Source: Rhodamnia argentea (taxonomy: Eukaryota; Streptophyta; Magnoliopsida; Myrtales; Myrtaceae). From it: a stretch of DNA of 64,000 nucleotides. The notes beneath the pieces are model-generated. The model was not told where the DNA came from, ran no database searches, and saw only the letters and a program-made list of their open reading frames with translations. Position numbers and translations under genes: made by a program. The DNA lies in the NCBI RefSeq assembly GCF_020921035.1, contig NC_063157.1:4526001-4590000 (forward strand), written 5' to 3'. Shown here in pieces: positions 1 through 10,815 of the stretch; position 1 is the first letter of the stretch; each line of letters starts with the position of its first letter.

Positions 1-547
1 AAAAAGAATTCTGCGGTATGTCGGTGGAACTTGTGATTATGAAATTTTATGTTCTTACACCGACAATTTCAATTTCTTGGGATATACAGACGGTGATTGG
101 GCATGTGACATTGAAACGCCAAAAAGTACTTCCGGATATGTGTTTTTTCTCAAATCATGAGTAATTTCCTAGTCTTTGAAAAAGTAACAAGTTATTGCAC
201 TCTCAACAGTGAGCGCGGAATACATAATAGTAGCTTCGGCAGCATGTCGAGAGATGTGGCTTTGTAGGATGCTTAGCTAAGCGATGCATGAGCAGAAAGG
301 TCCTACCAAATTGATGTGTAATAACAAGTCAGCAATTGCATTAGCCAAGAATCCTGTTTTTCGGGGCAGGAGCAAACATATCGACATCAAGTATCACTAT
401 ATCTGTGAGCTAGTCAAAGTTGTTGAGATTGAACTTGATTTCTATAGGTCCGAAGACCGGATTGCAAATATCCCGACAAAACTATTGAAGGCGAATTCAT
501 TCGAGAAATTAAAGAAGATGCTTGGTGTTATGTACTTCCAAAATTAA
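1..547 (+). pseudogene. Ty1/copia polyprotein 3' end (RNase H), decayed
   Basis: This is the end of a copia-type polyprotein whose RNase H would remove the RNA strand during reverse transcription. Positions 62-157 read in frame with the motif GYTDGDWACD, followed by STSGYVFFL, the usual start of the copia RNase H. A TGA at 158-160 interrupts the frame. The hallmark ALSTVSAEY follows near 198-225, then more stops. A last open stretch at 284-547 carries the family core NNKSAIALAKNPVF and the SKHIDIKYHY motif. The upstream part of the element lies outside the window. Several stops make it non-functional. The family is clear; the lineage is not. Confidence 0.85.
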
Positions 548-1070
548 TTTTACGGGAGGCTATTAGAAAATAATAAAATTGATTTTTAAAGTAGAAGAGT
601 CCAATTTGTATTTGGACTCGTTATAAATAATCCTTATCCATAAGTTATAAGAAGAAAAGTCTAATTTGACTTTAGACTTGTTATGGATAATGCTTATTCA
701 CATTAATAGATAAGGATAAGGTTTTTGATCAAAGTAAAATACAATTTTGATTTGGACTCTTTTTGGATAAGATTTCGGTTGACGCTTTTACACTATGAGG
801 TGGTGGAATTTGCCTATAAATATGGGGGGACATGGTAGTTAGTTTTTCTTTAGAGAAAGTAAGCAATAGAAGTCTCAGCATAGTGGGTCAGAGAGTTAGA
901 GAGAGTTGTGAGTTTGTACTAAAAGCTTATAATTAAGCTTGTGTTTTCTTTGTGTAAAGCCTTAACAAAGGCATTTTGAATACTACTCTCACATTTGCAT
1001 ACTCGAGTTCTCTTCCACATTAAATCCTCCAAATTTCCATAACCCTTTTGGTTCCTATACAAACGACCAT
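548..1070 (+). repeat. Putative 3' LTR of the copia remnant
   Basis: A purine-rich GGGAGG tract at about 554-559 precedes TATTAGAAAATAAT, resembling the polypurine tract and the usual TGTTAG start of copia LTRs with one mutated base. A TATA-like TATAAATA lies at 815-822, where an LTR promoter would sit. The right edge is uncertain because no second LTR is present for comparison. The region codes for nothing I recognise. Confidence 0.5.
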
Positions 1071-1836
1071 CGTTAGCACCGAAACCGATCTTCAATAGAC
1101 ATGCGATCCGATTGATAAAGAAATTAGGGAGTAAAGAGAATGAAAACGATAATATCGTAGATGCAGGATTTGTTAGAATTCAATATTATAGCTTGTAAGG
1201 TCAACTCGGGAATCAATTGAGATTTTTTCGTCTCTATGATTCACTTTATTATATGTACGATATGAATGTGTTAAATATAAATGCCATCCTTTTCTATTTG
1301 AGAATAGTATGTCAATCATATTTAATTTCAACAAATATTTTTTACTTTAGAAAATAAATAAAAGAAGTTATTTAGCATGAGAGGAAATTGTTTCCATTTT
1401 TTGTTCTATTACGGAATCGGCCTTCCAGTTTCTTGGACAAATTGGTCAATTTTGGGGATAAAATCAGGAATCAAACTGGTCAAGGCGGGTTCCCAATTTT
1501 TGGAACTAAAAACCAGACCGATCTCTTGTGAATTAGCCGAGTAATGCCGATCCTCGAGTTAAACCCCTATCCTCTACATAATCAACATAATCATAGTTAC
1601 TAAATGCATGGCACTATAGTGAGATCCACAAAATTAGGAATGATCAATTTTAGAGTGAATTGGTTCCCATCCTAAAATCTAGAACTGGCCCAATCACTGT
1701 TGGTCCCAGTTTGTGAAATCAAAAACTGGTCACTGTTTTTTTTTTTATTTAATTTCTTCTGTTACTAACAAGTGGAAGCTTCCAACGTTAAAAGAAAAAA
1801 ATAACAATTAAACAAGTATATTAGAAATTCTAAAAC
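1071..1836. other. Intergenic, degenerate repeat sequence
   Basis: No gene is visible. Positions 1400-1760 contain repeated GAACTGG/CCGGTT-like words (for example AAACTGGTCAAGGCGGG) of the sort seen at the ends of hAT-type elements, but I could not pair terminal repeats or find a target duplication. Confidence 0.4.
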
Positions 1837-2615
1837 TTATTGCGAAAGTGCAATTGAGTCCTCAAACATTCAAAAAGTGTAATCAAATTCTCAAACTTAT
1901 TAAATTGGTGCAATCGAATCCTTTTGTTAACACCATCAATTTGTGTAACAGAAAATACCGATGTGACATTTCTAAATTAATTTCATTTTTCTGTGTGGCA
2001 TTACTTACTATTTTCTTCTTCAAAACTTATTTAAACTAGATTTAAAAACAAACAAAAAAAAGCTAAACTTTTATTTTATAAGAACAACATTGAGAAAAAA
2101 ATAAAAAGAATGGCAAGGCGCTGCCTCCTATTGCCGGAGGGCCAACAAAAGTTGCTGACCTTGGGCAACGGTGGCCGGCCCAAGCGAGGCTTCACCTAGA
2201 TCCGGGCAACCCGACCCCCACATAAGGCAGGCAACCATCGCCGCCTTGGGCAAGGCCTTGGGGCCGGCGACCTTGGCTAGGCCCAAGCAAGGACCGATGT
2301 CACTAGGGGCTAGCGAGGGCCGGCCCCTCTGACAATGGACGGTAGAGACAACACCCCATCGGTGAGGCTTATCATTCTTTTTTTTCCCATTTTTTAAAAT
2401 AAAATTTTCTCTTTTTTAATCTAATTTAAACAAGATATGGAGTGGAAAATAACAAAGAAATGTCACGTCGGTAATTTTTCATTAGACAAATTGAAGGTGT
2501 TAACAAAAGAACTTGAGTGCACTATTTTAAAAAGTTGTACGACTCGATTGCACTTTTTTAAAGTTGTGGAACTCAATTATACTTTAAGATTTATAGTGCA
2601 CTTATTGCAAAAAAA
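1837..2615. repeat. Foldback element with GC-rich core
   Basis: The left arm (1837-1950) repeats units such as GTGCAATTGAGTCCTCAAAC. The right arm (about 2470-2610) carries the reverse-complement words (GAACTTGAGTGCACTATTTT, ACTCGATTGCACTTTTTTAA). Both arms include GTTAACA or TGTTAAC next to the loop, supporting one palindromic element. The core at 2105-2360 is GC-rich with mirrored GGCCGGCCC/GGGCC words, in sharp contrast to the arms of about 70% A+T. No coding capacity; probably a non-autonomous foldback or MITE-like element. Confidence 0.65.
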
Positions 2616-2659
2616 AAAAAAAGTTACCATTTAGGGTTTGTTTCAAAATAAAAAATTAA

Positions 2660-2805
2660 AAAAATTAAGAGATTTTAGGCGATCCGTCGGTCCTGTTTGA
2701 GTTGTCCCGTCGGTCCTGTTCCTTATACGGGACAAGGAACCATCTAAAACCGATCGGTTCGATCCGATCTGGTTCTCGGGTTTGATCGAGATCCATGCAC
2801 ACCCC
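2660..2805. repeat. Terminal fragment of a hAT-like element
   Basis: The segment has repeated GTCGGTCCTGTT and GATCGGTTCGATCC words and ends in GCACACCCCT, the inverse of the AGGGGTGTGC terminus of the complete hAT-type element at 12365-13075. I found no matching left end, so it is probably a truncated relative. Confidence 0.35.
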
Positions 2806-3230
2806 TCGCATAATCAATAATTATGATAGTACTTGTCTATATCGATAGAATATTTATAAAACCTTCCCCATATATTGACAACGTGATATGATGCGACAAC
2901 AAAATTTGTAACAATGAAAATCGGAAGAAATCACAAATCCGCCATTTGACATGAATTTCAATTACAATCACAGAGACGGATTCATACATGTCAATACGAA
3001 CTGTCGATTTTACAGTATTTCTAGATTTACTTATGCACTTTTTGAGGGAAAAAAAATGATGCATTGGCCGATAATGCCATGTTCGTTATGATGCTTTATA
3101 TTTGTTAGTAACTGGGATCTTGAATAGCAATTGCTGATGATGAAAGGTTGAAGCTGCGCTTGTTTAAACAAATAATTTAAAAGGTCGGCTTTTAAGTGTG
3201 ATGGGAATGCACGTGATTGATTGACACGTG

Positions 3231-3368
3231 ACTTCTCAACATCTAAAGGTGTATATGGTTCAGCTTTTTTAATGGTTTTGGGCCTCAAAGCCCTTTGAGA
3301 CTTCTCAACATCTAAAGGTGTATATGGTTCAGCTTTTTTAATGGTTTTGGGCCTCAAAGCCCTTTGAG
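3231..3368. repeat. Perfect 69-bp tandem duplication
   Basis: Positions 3231-3299 and 3300-3368 are the same 69 bp in direct tandem (starting ACTTCTCAACATC, ending CCCTTTGAG). Because 69 is divisible by three, a minus-strand open frame reads the same 23 residues twice, but nothing else suggests that frame is a gene. Confidence 0.9.
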
Positions 3369-3915
3369 AAAATGCTGGGGGATTTGTCAAGACTTTTCAA
3401 GAGGCGTTGCCCAAATGTCAGCTTTGGGAATGTTTAACTGATCAGTGTTGGACTTTCAGCATTTTCGAAATGTTGAAATCCCCATTAATGAAAACTAACG
3501 AGTTTCCTATTTTGCCCGCAAAACCTTACTAAAAATTTATTTTTACTCCTTTTTAAAAGTGAAACCCTAAATTGTTGCATTTCATCTTCTTCTTCAACGT
3601 GATTGGATTGGTGAAGGGCCAGCAAAGTCCCACTTGGGTCGGGTGACCACAAGCCTTGTCGCCTGGGGTCGCGCGGCACTCGGTGACGGTCGCCTCGGTC
3701 ACCTGATCCTCGAGAGGCCTGAGCCTTTGCGGACCAATGAAGGGTTTTCCTTATTTAAAAAAAAGAAATATGCAGCCAAAAGCCCTTTGCAATTTTTTTC
3801 CCCGCCAAACGCTGCTTAACCCAAAGTTGCATTTCAAAGGAATTTTTACCGAACGCTATTTGTATTTCCCCAAAGCTTTTTAGCCTAAAGATATTTGCAT
3901 TCGCTCCAAGCCAAT
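3369..3915. repeat. Relic related to the 45.8-48.5 kb transposon
   Basis: Two stretches resemble the ends of the 2.75-kb element at 45771-48525. The left stretch has AGCATTTTCGAAATG followed by short AATGAAAA and CTCCTTTTT words in the same order. The right stretch has CCAAACGCTGCTTAACCCAAAG, TATTTCCCCAAAG and AAAGATATTTGCATT in the same order. No intact TIR or target duplication was found. The likely reading is an old, internally deleted copy. Confidence 0.5.
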
Positions 3916-4369
3916 TTTCAAAATCGGACCAGATAAGCCCTAAATCAATTAAACAATAAAAAAAATTTTGACCATAAGATCGGCCCTGATTTTTGCCTAA
4001 ACCGACTATTCATAAAAAAATTTATCTACAAATCTTGAGATATGTTTAGATTTTCTCACTAGATGCCATTATTCAAGTCTGTTCAACAACGTGTTCGGCC
4101 TCACTGATTTCCCATGATTAGGTGCGGCGGCATTGCTAAGAGCGAAAGCGAATGACAAACCTTCCCGACCCAATTCATAACTCAATCCATGATGCGGATC
4201 GCTCGAGTCGAGGGGACGAACTAGTAGGACTATGGATCGAGCGGTATGTTTGGTCTATCAAAAGGTAAATGCACCGTGGCTCAAACCACAAGTTGGCCAT
4301 GGTCTCCGGCCTCGGGTGCTTTGGCTTGAGATGTTCCGATAATTTTTTTTTCTTTTGTTTGTTCTAATC
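3916..4369. other. Intergenic, no gene seen
   Basis: A+T-rich sequence with no convincing ORF, RNA gene or repeat structure. Confidence 0.5.
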
Positions 4370-4413
4370 AGTCCATATTAACGTTTTTTTTTTTGGTCGA
4401 AAGTCCATATTAA
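4370..4413 (-). mobile_element. Ultra-short poly-A insertion, 12-bp target duplication
   Basis: AGTCCATATTAA occurs at 4370-4381 and again at 4402-4413. Between the copies is a 20-bp insert that reads, on the minus strand, TTCGACC, eleven A, then CG. The structure (direct repeats, short constant 5' piece, poly-A) is that of target-primed retrotransposition, but with almost no element body. Confidence 0.7.
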
Positions 4414-4549
4414 GTTTAACCATATACTTTGTGAGTGGAAAATATTTAGAATAATAAAGCATAAAAAGGAGTCGGACATGATAAATGCCGCTCAATGAAA
4501 ATGATGTGAAAGAAATATTTGTTGTCACGCGTAATCAGCCATCGCTTTT

Positions 4550-4601
4550 AATCAACAAATGTTCAATTTTTTTTTTTTGGTCCAAATCAACAAATGTTCA
4601 A
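4550..4601 (-). mobile_element. Ultra-short poly-A insertion, 17-bp target duplication
   Basis: The same 17 bp (AATCAACAAATGTTCAA) stands at 4550-4566 and 4585-4601. The 18-bp insert reads TGGACC then twelve A on the minus strand. It lies only 136 bp from a similar insertion at 4382 and shares its GACC-A(n) pattern. Confidence 0.7.
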
Positions 4602-4993
4602 TTAAATTGAAAATAAGTTAGGAATTAGTCTCTTCATACGTGTGGGAGCGAAATCCGACAAATGTATTTCGCGCTCAAGACGGGGAAAGTACATTCTCCG
4701 TTTTCCTGGGAAGAAGCGAAAAATTTCCATCGTACTCTGGTGGGCCCCACATTGACTAATCCAGCCGTTGATCAGATAAATCGTAATGCGAGCGACACTT
4801 CGTGTAACGGTCGCGATTCCAATCTCGAGATTCCTTCCCCACTGTTCTCACGTCACCACTGACGTCACAAATCAAAATCCAGCAGCCAGTAGCGAAAGCG
4901 CCCGTCGTGGAGAGGGTCAAATCGAAGCCGTTAATGAGATCAACGGGCTCTTAAATGGCGAGAATCTGAAAGTGCAGACGCCAGCGACGAGCC

Positions 4994-7900
4994 ATGGCCA
5001 CGTCCGCGAGCCATGAAGAAGATGTCTCGGCTCCCCTCGGTAAGAGGCTAAGAGCTGCTCTCTCACTCTTTTCTGTTCACATTCCCTCCAACTTTCTCGG
5101 GGGATTTTCCTTCGCAGACCTGACCGGAAATCCTCCTCCTCCTCCTCCTCTTCTTCTTCTCGTGATTCGTGAGCAGTCCAGAAGGAGATCGGAGCTCATG
5201 GCTCCCCTACGGCGGCGGCGGAGCTCGCCGCAGGCGAGAGCTCCCCGATCGAGCAGGTCGCGCTCACGGTCCCGGCCGGCGACGACCCTTCTCTCCCGGC
5301 CGTCACGTTCCGCACGTTCGTCCTCGGGACCCTGGCGTGCTCTCTGCTTTCCTTCCTCAACCAGTTCTTCTGGTACCGCCGCGAGCCTCTCTCCGTGACC
5401 TCCGTCTCTGCTCAGATCGCCGTCGTCCCCATAGGTAGGCCTCAAAACTCACGAGTCCCGTTCAGTTCAGTCCGATTAAGAAGTCTCGGAGCAGATGGGA
5501 TATGGCTTTCGAGGCGAAAGTAACTATTTTTCTACGGAGTTGGTTTTGATTTTGGACGTCCATGTATTCAATCGGACTAACGAGCTTGCCTGCGTCTAGG
5601 TCACCTCATGGCCGGAGTGATCACGACGAGAGTCTTCTTCGAGGGGCGTAAGTGGCAATTCACGCTCAATCCGGGGCCGTTCAACGTCAAGGAGCACGTG
5701 CTGATCACGATCTTTGCCAACTCGGGCGCGGCCACCGTCTACGCCATTCACATCATCAGCGTCGTCAAGATCTTCTACCGGAAGGAGATGTCGTTTCTTG
5801 TGGCGCTGGTCGTCGTCTTGACGACCCAGGTCTTGGGGTTCGGCTGGGCCGGGCTGTTCCGGCGGTACTTGGTCGAGCCCGCCGCCATGTGGTGGCCCCA
5901 GAACCTCGTGCAGGTCTCGTTGTTCAGGTGCGTCGCCTAGTGCGTTCATGGGCAAGTATGTTGCTTGATGAGCATGTTTTGCCCCGAATAATTTACAATT
6001 TTAGGGATTTTTGCTAGGTCATCGTTATTTGTCCCTTTTTTCGTTTCTATTTCGTTAGTTCTTGGGTGAATGTAGCTTGTTTCAGACTACTTTTTTACGG
6101 GCCTAATATCCAAAAAAAACCTTCAATTTTAGCATTTGTTACAATTATATCCAAAACTTTTTATCTCATAAAAAACCTCAACTTTTACTTTTGTCTCAAT
6201 TCTACCGGTCTAATATCCAAAAAAACCCTCAACTTTAGTATTTGTCCCAATTATATCCAATTTTTTTATCTCATAAAAAACCCTTAACTTTTACTTTTAT
6301 CTCAATTCTATCACCGTCAGTCTTCCATCCATAATCACCGTTAGTTAATCTTACGTGGCTTGAGTTTTCTCACCAAAGTTATTAATGAATTTTCGAAATT
6401 TAGAAACAGTAGATTTCGGGGACGGCGAGGTTTTAGATCGTTAGTCTAAATACCTCAATGTCTAGCCCTTTTTTGGGTTCTTGAGTGCCGAAAGGAATAC
6501 AAAACGTCTTGTCTTGAGTGACTCTATATCTCCCGACAATATGTAAGAGAAGCAAACCGCAAAAGAAAAGTTCGGGAGTTTTTTCATGTCGGTCTTCTTG
6601 TGGTGTAATTCATTAACAACATGAAAATGCCACGTAAGAGTAACTAATGGTAATTATAGACAAAAGGCTAACGATGGTAGAATTGGGACAAAAGTAGCAG
6701 TTGAAGGTTTTTTATGAGACAAAAAAAGAGTTTTGGATATAATTGGGATATGTGCTAAAGTTGAGGGATTTTTTGGTACTAGGCCGGTACAATTGGAACA
6801 AAAGTAAAAGTTTGGGGTAGAATTGGGACAAATGTAAAAGTTGGAGGTTTTTTATGAGATAAAAAAAAAAAGTTTTGGGTAGAATTGTCACAAATGCTAA
6901 AGTTGGAGGTTTTTTTAGGTATTGGACCATTTTTTCCATTTATATGTGGATGATGCTGGATAAAGGAGACAAGATGAAAGAAGACAAACTGAAATTTTGT
7001 CTTTCCTTTTTTGTTTCTGTTCCTATGAATTTCTCTACGATCTTAAACATGATCTTTCTCCATTCCCATGTCTTGATTACATTGGTTGATTTATCTGAAC
7101 CCGAATTTACGGGGTACTTCCAATTAAACGCAGTTGATGGCTATTGAAGTTTCCAAATCTCGCAGCTCAGAGAGTTTTTTAATTTTAAGTTTACTTCACT
7201 TATCTTCGCATGCTGCGCCAGTGTACATACATATATTAGTAGTAAATTGTGTCTATAGTGTTTGATTTAAAGTGTCAAAGCTTCACAGTTGAGAACTGCA
7301 ATCTCCAAATATAGCAAATATATACATAAGGCGATGACATTTGCTTTTGTTAGCCTTCAAAGATTTTTTTTCGGTCACTTCTTTTTGTAGTTTCTCATAT
7401 AGTTCGACCTCATTATGGTCAAATGCAGAGCACTGCACGAGAAAGAGCAGAGGCCAAAAGGCGGATTGACGCGGAACCATTTTTTCCTTATAGCCTTCAT
7501 CTGTAGCTTCAGTTACTACGTCTTTCCTGGTTACCTCTTTCCAATGTTGACCTCTCTTTCCTGGATCTGCTGGATATTCCCTGCTTCAGTTGTAGCTCAC
7601 CAGTTAGGTTCTGGACTCCATGGTCTTGGGATCGGTGCAATCGGACTTGACTGGTCCAGCATCTCCTCTTATCTTGGTAGTCCACTGGCTAGCCCGTGGT
7701 TTGCTACTGCGAATATTGCTGTTGGTTTTGCCCTTGTCGTGTATGTCATCACACCTATTGCTTACTCTCTCAACATATACAAATCCAGGACTTTCCCAAT
7801 ATTCTCAGATAGCTTGTTCACATCTTTGGGACAAAAGTACAACATTTCGACTATCATAGATGAACACTTCCATTTAGATGCTGAGGCATATGAAAGAGAG

Positions 7901-9992
7901 GGTCCTCTTTATATGAGCACCTTCTTTGCTGCGTACTATGGCATCAGCTTTGCCTGCCTTACTGCTACCGTTGTTCATGTGTTCCTCTTCCATGGAAAGT
8001 AAGTGGCATTCTTCTTTTAAAATGTTATGTGCTGTTCGATTGCTTTCTATTCATTGACTAAATTGTGAGGAGAAGAATGGGGTTTAACTTTTCTAGTGTG
8101 GCTGCACTCACCTGCCTTGCCTAGCAAAACTCAATAATGAAATGGCGGCAGTGAGTTTTTGTTTTGTGTCGCATGAACGGAAGGCAAGTTCTTTGTTCAT
8201 GTATCAGCATTATTTTGGTCACTTTTGTATCCCATGTCTTCTCAATTAATAAAAAGGAAGAAGAATCCAAGTCCACTAGTCAAGTACTGCTTCAGTTCTT
8301 TGGAGATATGTGTTATAGTTGTCTTGTCCCCGGACTCATAGTTGGCCTCGTAGGAGTGTGTTCGTCCATTGTTGGTTGAGTTCTGCTACAGGTAACATTA
8401 TTTTGTTAGGATACTACACACTTGTAACTAAACAGAGTACTTTTGGAAAACCAACCCCCCACCCCCACAAAAAAAAAAAAAAGAACAGAGTAATTTGGTT
8501 GTTGCCAATCCAGTTGAATTCCATCGGATTTTTACCGCTCTCAGATAGATGATCTTGAATTATGCTATTGTTTAGAGAAATATGGCTGCTGAGCAAGTCC
8601 GCCTTTAGTGAGAAGAGAATGGATATACACACTAAGCTCATGAGAAGATACAAGCAAGTCCCTGAATGGTGGTTCACTTGTATGCTTTTGGCAAATATTG
8701 TGGCGACTATATTTACATGTCAGTATTTCAAGGATCAGCTTCAACTACCATGGTGGGGTGTTCTGCTAGCATGTGCTCTTGCCATGGTGTTCACTCTTCC
8801 TGTTGGAGTCATCACTGCAACAACAAATCAGGTGCAGATCCATCGTGTTTAAAGCATATGTTATATGGGTCAGTTATACTGTTTATTCTCTACAGCAGAA
8901 TACATAAACATGCAGGGCAGTTATTACTATGTAACGTTTGCTCTTGCTCTAAGTTTAATACTTTGCATATCCTCATGAGTTCCATTCCTGTTGGCCAGAC
9001 ACCGGGTTTGAATGTGATCACAGAATTTATCATTGGGTACATTTACCCAGGATATCCAGTGGCAAACATTCTGTTTAAAGTCTATGGGCACATCAGTATG
9101 AAGCAGGGGATCGTATTCTTACAAGACTTCAAGCTCGGGCACTACATGAAAATTCCTCCTCGAGCGATGTTTATGGCACAGGTTAGTCTCTTGTCTTTTC
9201 CCGTACGTGATAAGTGACAGAACTAAATATATTAGTTTGATGGGTTCCTTGTGAGGGAAAAAATGATTTCCTCGAAATTAATCTCTGCACTCTTGAAATC
9301 TGCCCGAAATTGGTGTAGAACTGGTCTTTCGTTCTTTTCCCTTTCTTTGCTTAAGGCAAGAATTGATCTTCTATCAGGTGGTCGGTACTGTTGTTGCGGC
9401 ATTAGTGCATCTCGGAACGGCGTGGTGGCTTATGGATACAGTCCCCCACATTTGTAACCGGGAGCTGCTTCCAGCAGGCAGTCCGTGGACTTGCCCTGGT
9501 GACCATGTATTTTTTGATGCTTCAGTCATTTGGGGTCTGATCGGGCCGCGCAGGATATTTGGAGATCTCGGCCACTACTCCACCATCAACTGGTTTTTCT
9601 TGGTAGGGGCCATAGCTCCTTTCATTGTTTGGCTTGCACATAAGGCCTTTCCAGACAAGGAGTGGATTAGACTAATCACAATGCCTGTGCTCCTCGGTGC
9701 CACAGTAAGCATGCCTCCAGCTACTGCCGTTAACTACACCAGTTGGATCATCGCCGGATTTTTATCGGGATTCGTTGCATACCGATACTATCGAGGTTGG
9801 TGGAGTCGCCATAATTACGTGCTATCGGGTGCACTTGATGCCGGGTTAGCCTTTATGGCCGTCCTCCTGTACTTGTGTTTGGGAATGAGGCATGTTAGCC
9901 TCAGTTGGTGGGGTGAAGATCCTGATGGATGTCCATTAGCCTCTTGCCCCACAGCTAAAGGGGTCGTCGTTGAAGGCTGTCCAGTCTTTTGA
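4994..9992 (+). CDS. Oligopeptide transporter (OPT family), seven exons
   Basis: Proton-coupled transporter of small peptides or metal-peptide complexes, expected in the plasma membrane. I read the CDS as 4994-5039, 5177-5434, 5600-5927, 7429-7998, 8576-8831, 8999-9181 and 9378-9992. All junctions are GT-AG, phases agree throughout, and the sum is 2256 nt or 751 residues, the normal family length. The start is the ATG in GCCATGGCC, encoding [15 protein letters not shown]. Exon 2 begins the OPT domain ([11 protein letters not shown], then [20 protein letters not shown]). Exon 3 has the family motif [13 protein letters not shown] and exon 6 has KIPPR ([11 protein letters not shown]). Many hydrophobic segments fit about 14-16 membrane spans. 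The C terminus is Cys-rich ([17 protein letters not shown]), as in plant peptide-clade members. Intron 3 (1.5 kb) contains a foldback element. No lesion was seen, so it is probably functional. Which OPT number it matches cannot be decided here. Confidence 0.93.
6097..6930. mobile_element. Foldback/MITE-like element in OPT intron 3
   Basis: The left arm (6097-6340) is built of units like AACTTTAGTATTTGTCCCAA and TTATCTCATAAAAAACC. The right arm (6650-6928) carries the reverse complements (GGGACAAATGTAAAAGTTGG, GGTTTTTTATGAGA). Outer ends pair as GGGCCTAATATCC with GGTATTGGACC. The loop (6341-6650) includes TTAATCTTACGTGGC. A second member of this family sits at 27145-27970 in the opposite orientation. 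It encodes no protein and lies entirely within the intron, so OPT splicing should not be affected. Confidence 0.75.
8431..8492 (+). mobile_element. Short poly-A insertion with 9-bp target duplication (OPT intron 4)
   Basis: AACAGAGTA is present at 8431-8439 and 8484-8492. The 44-bp insert starts CTTTTGGAAAACC, continues with two C-runs and ends in about 14 A residues. It lies in intron 4 of the OPT gene. It is longer than the other short insertions in this window and has a different 5' piece, but the same overall structure. Confidence 0.6.
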
Positions 9993-10350
9993 TGCGAAGA
10001 ATCATTCGAGTTGTGGTGTATGTAGTTTGTAAAATTCTTTCTATCAGGTGTAAGTCACGGACACTTATTTATCTTATGGCTATGTGATTCTGTAAAATCT
10101 GCCATCGAAAAGTTGTAAAATTGATTATCATTATGGTTAATCTTCCACAAATCCGTTGTTTACATGGAGATGCATGTAGTTGCCTAGTTGATCTTGCAGT
10201 AGTGTTGGACTAGTGATCTCAATGCATTGCCATCGAAAATGATCAGACTCTTCTCCTCTCAACGGTGTTCGATGAAACGCACTTGCAGTTACTTGTCTTT
10301 TAATTCTGTTTACTCCTGATATGGTACTATGCATTTTCAATTATGTCCAG
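9993..10350. other. 3' flank of the OPT gene
   Basis: Probable 3' UTR and downstream sequence; T-rich, with TGTAAAATT words near 10028 and 10091 but no clear AATAAA. No further gene. Confidence 0.4.
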
Positions 10351-10352
10351 GG

Positions 10353-10815
10353 ATAATAACACGAACGGTATATGGACTTTGACTCTATCAATATAGTTCC
10401 TGAATTTTTAATTTGTTCGATGTGGTATCTGAAATTTAGCCTAATATTAACTATGGTCTCTGAACTTTTAATTTGTTCAATGTGGTCCCTGAACTTTTTT
10501 GGTGCATATTCAATGCAATCCTTAAACTATATGAAAATATTCAATGTAGTCTTTCCATTAATTTAGGATTAAGGATAACATTGAACATTTAGCCATGAAA
10601 TAGGGATTAAGTGGAACAGAATTGACTGAGTTTTCACATAGTTCAAGGACTAAATTGAATTTGTATCAAAAGTTCAGAAACTATATTGAATAAATTAAAA
10701 GTTCGTAGATCACATTACACATTGAAATAAAGTTCAGGAATCACATTGAATAAATTAAAAGCTCAAAGACTATTGTACATTGAGCGAAAGTTCTGGGATT
10801 ATTTGCGTCATTTTC
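10353..10815. repeat. Foldback element of the CCTGAACTTTT family
   Basis: The left arm has tandem units of about 33 bp (TCTGAACTTTTAATTTGTTC, CCCTGAACTTTTTTGGTG). The right arm has the inverse (AATAAATTAAAAGTTCGTAG, TGAATAAATTAAAAGCTC). The same family occurs at 28215-28800, 39170-39560 and 60765-61165. No coding potential. Confidence 0.7.

Noticed and set aside
5077-5445. Long minus-strand and alternative plus-strand ORFs over the start of the OPT gene
   Set aside because: They are shadows of GC-rich OPT exon 2, whose true frame reads [11 protein letters not shown] and links in phase to both neighbouring exons.
5960-6290. Small ORFs rich in YPK/NFYF around 6.1-6.3 kb, 27.2 kb and 38.6 kb
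   Set aside because: They are translations of the foldback tandem units.
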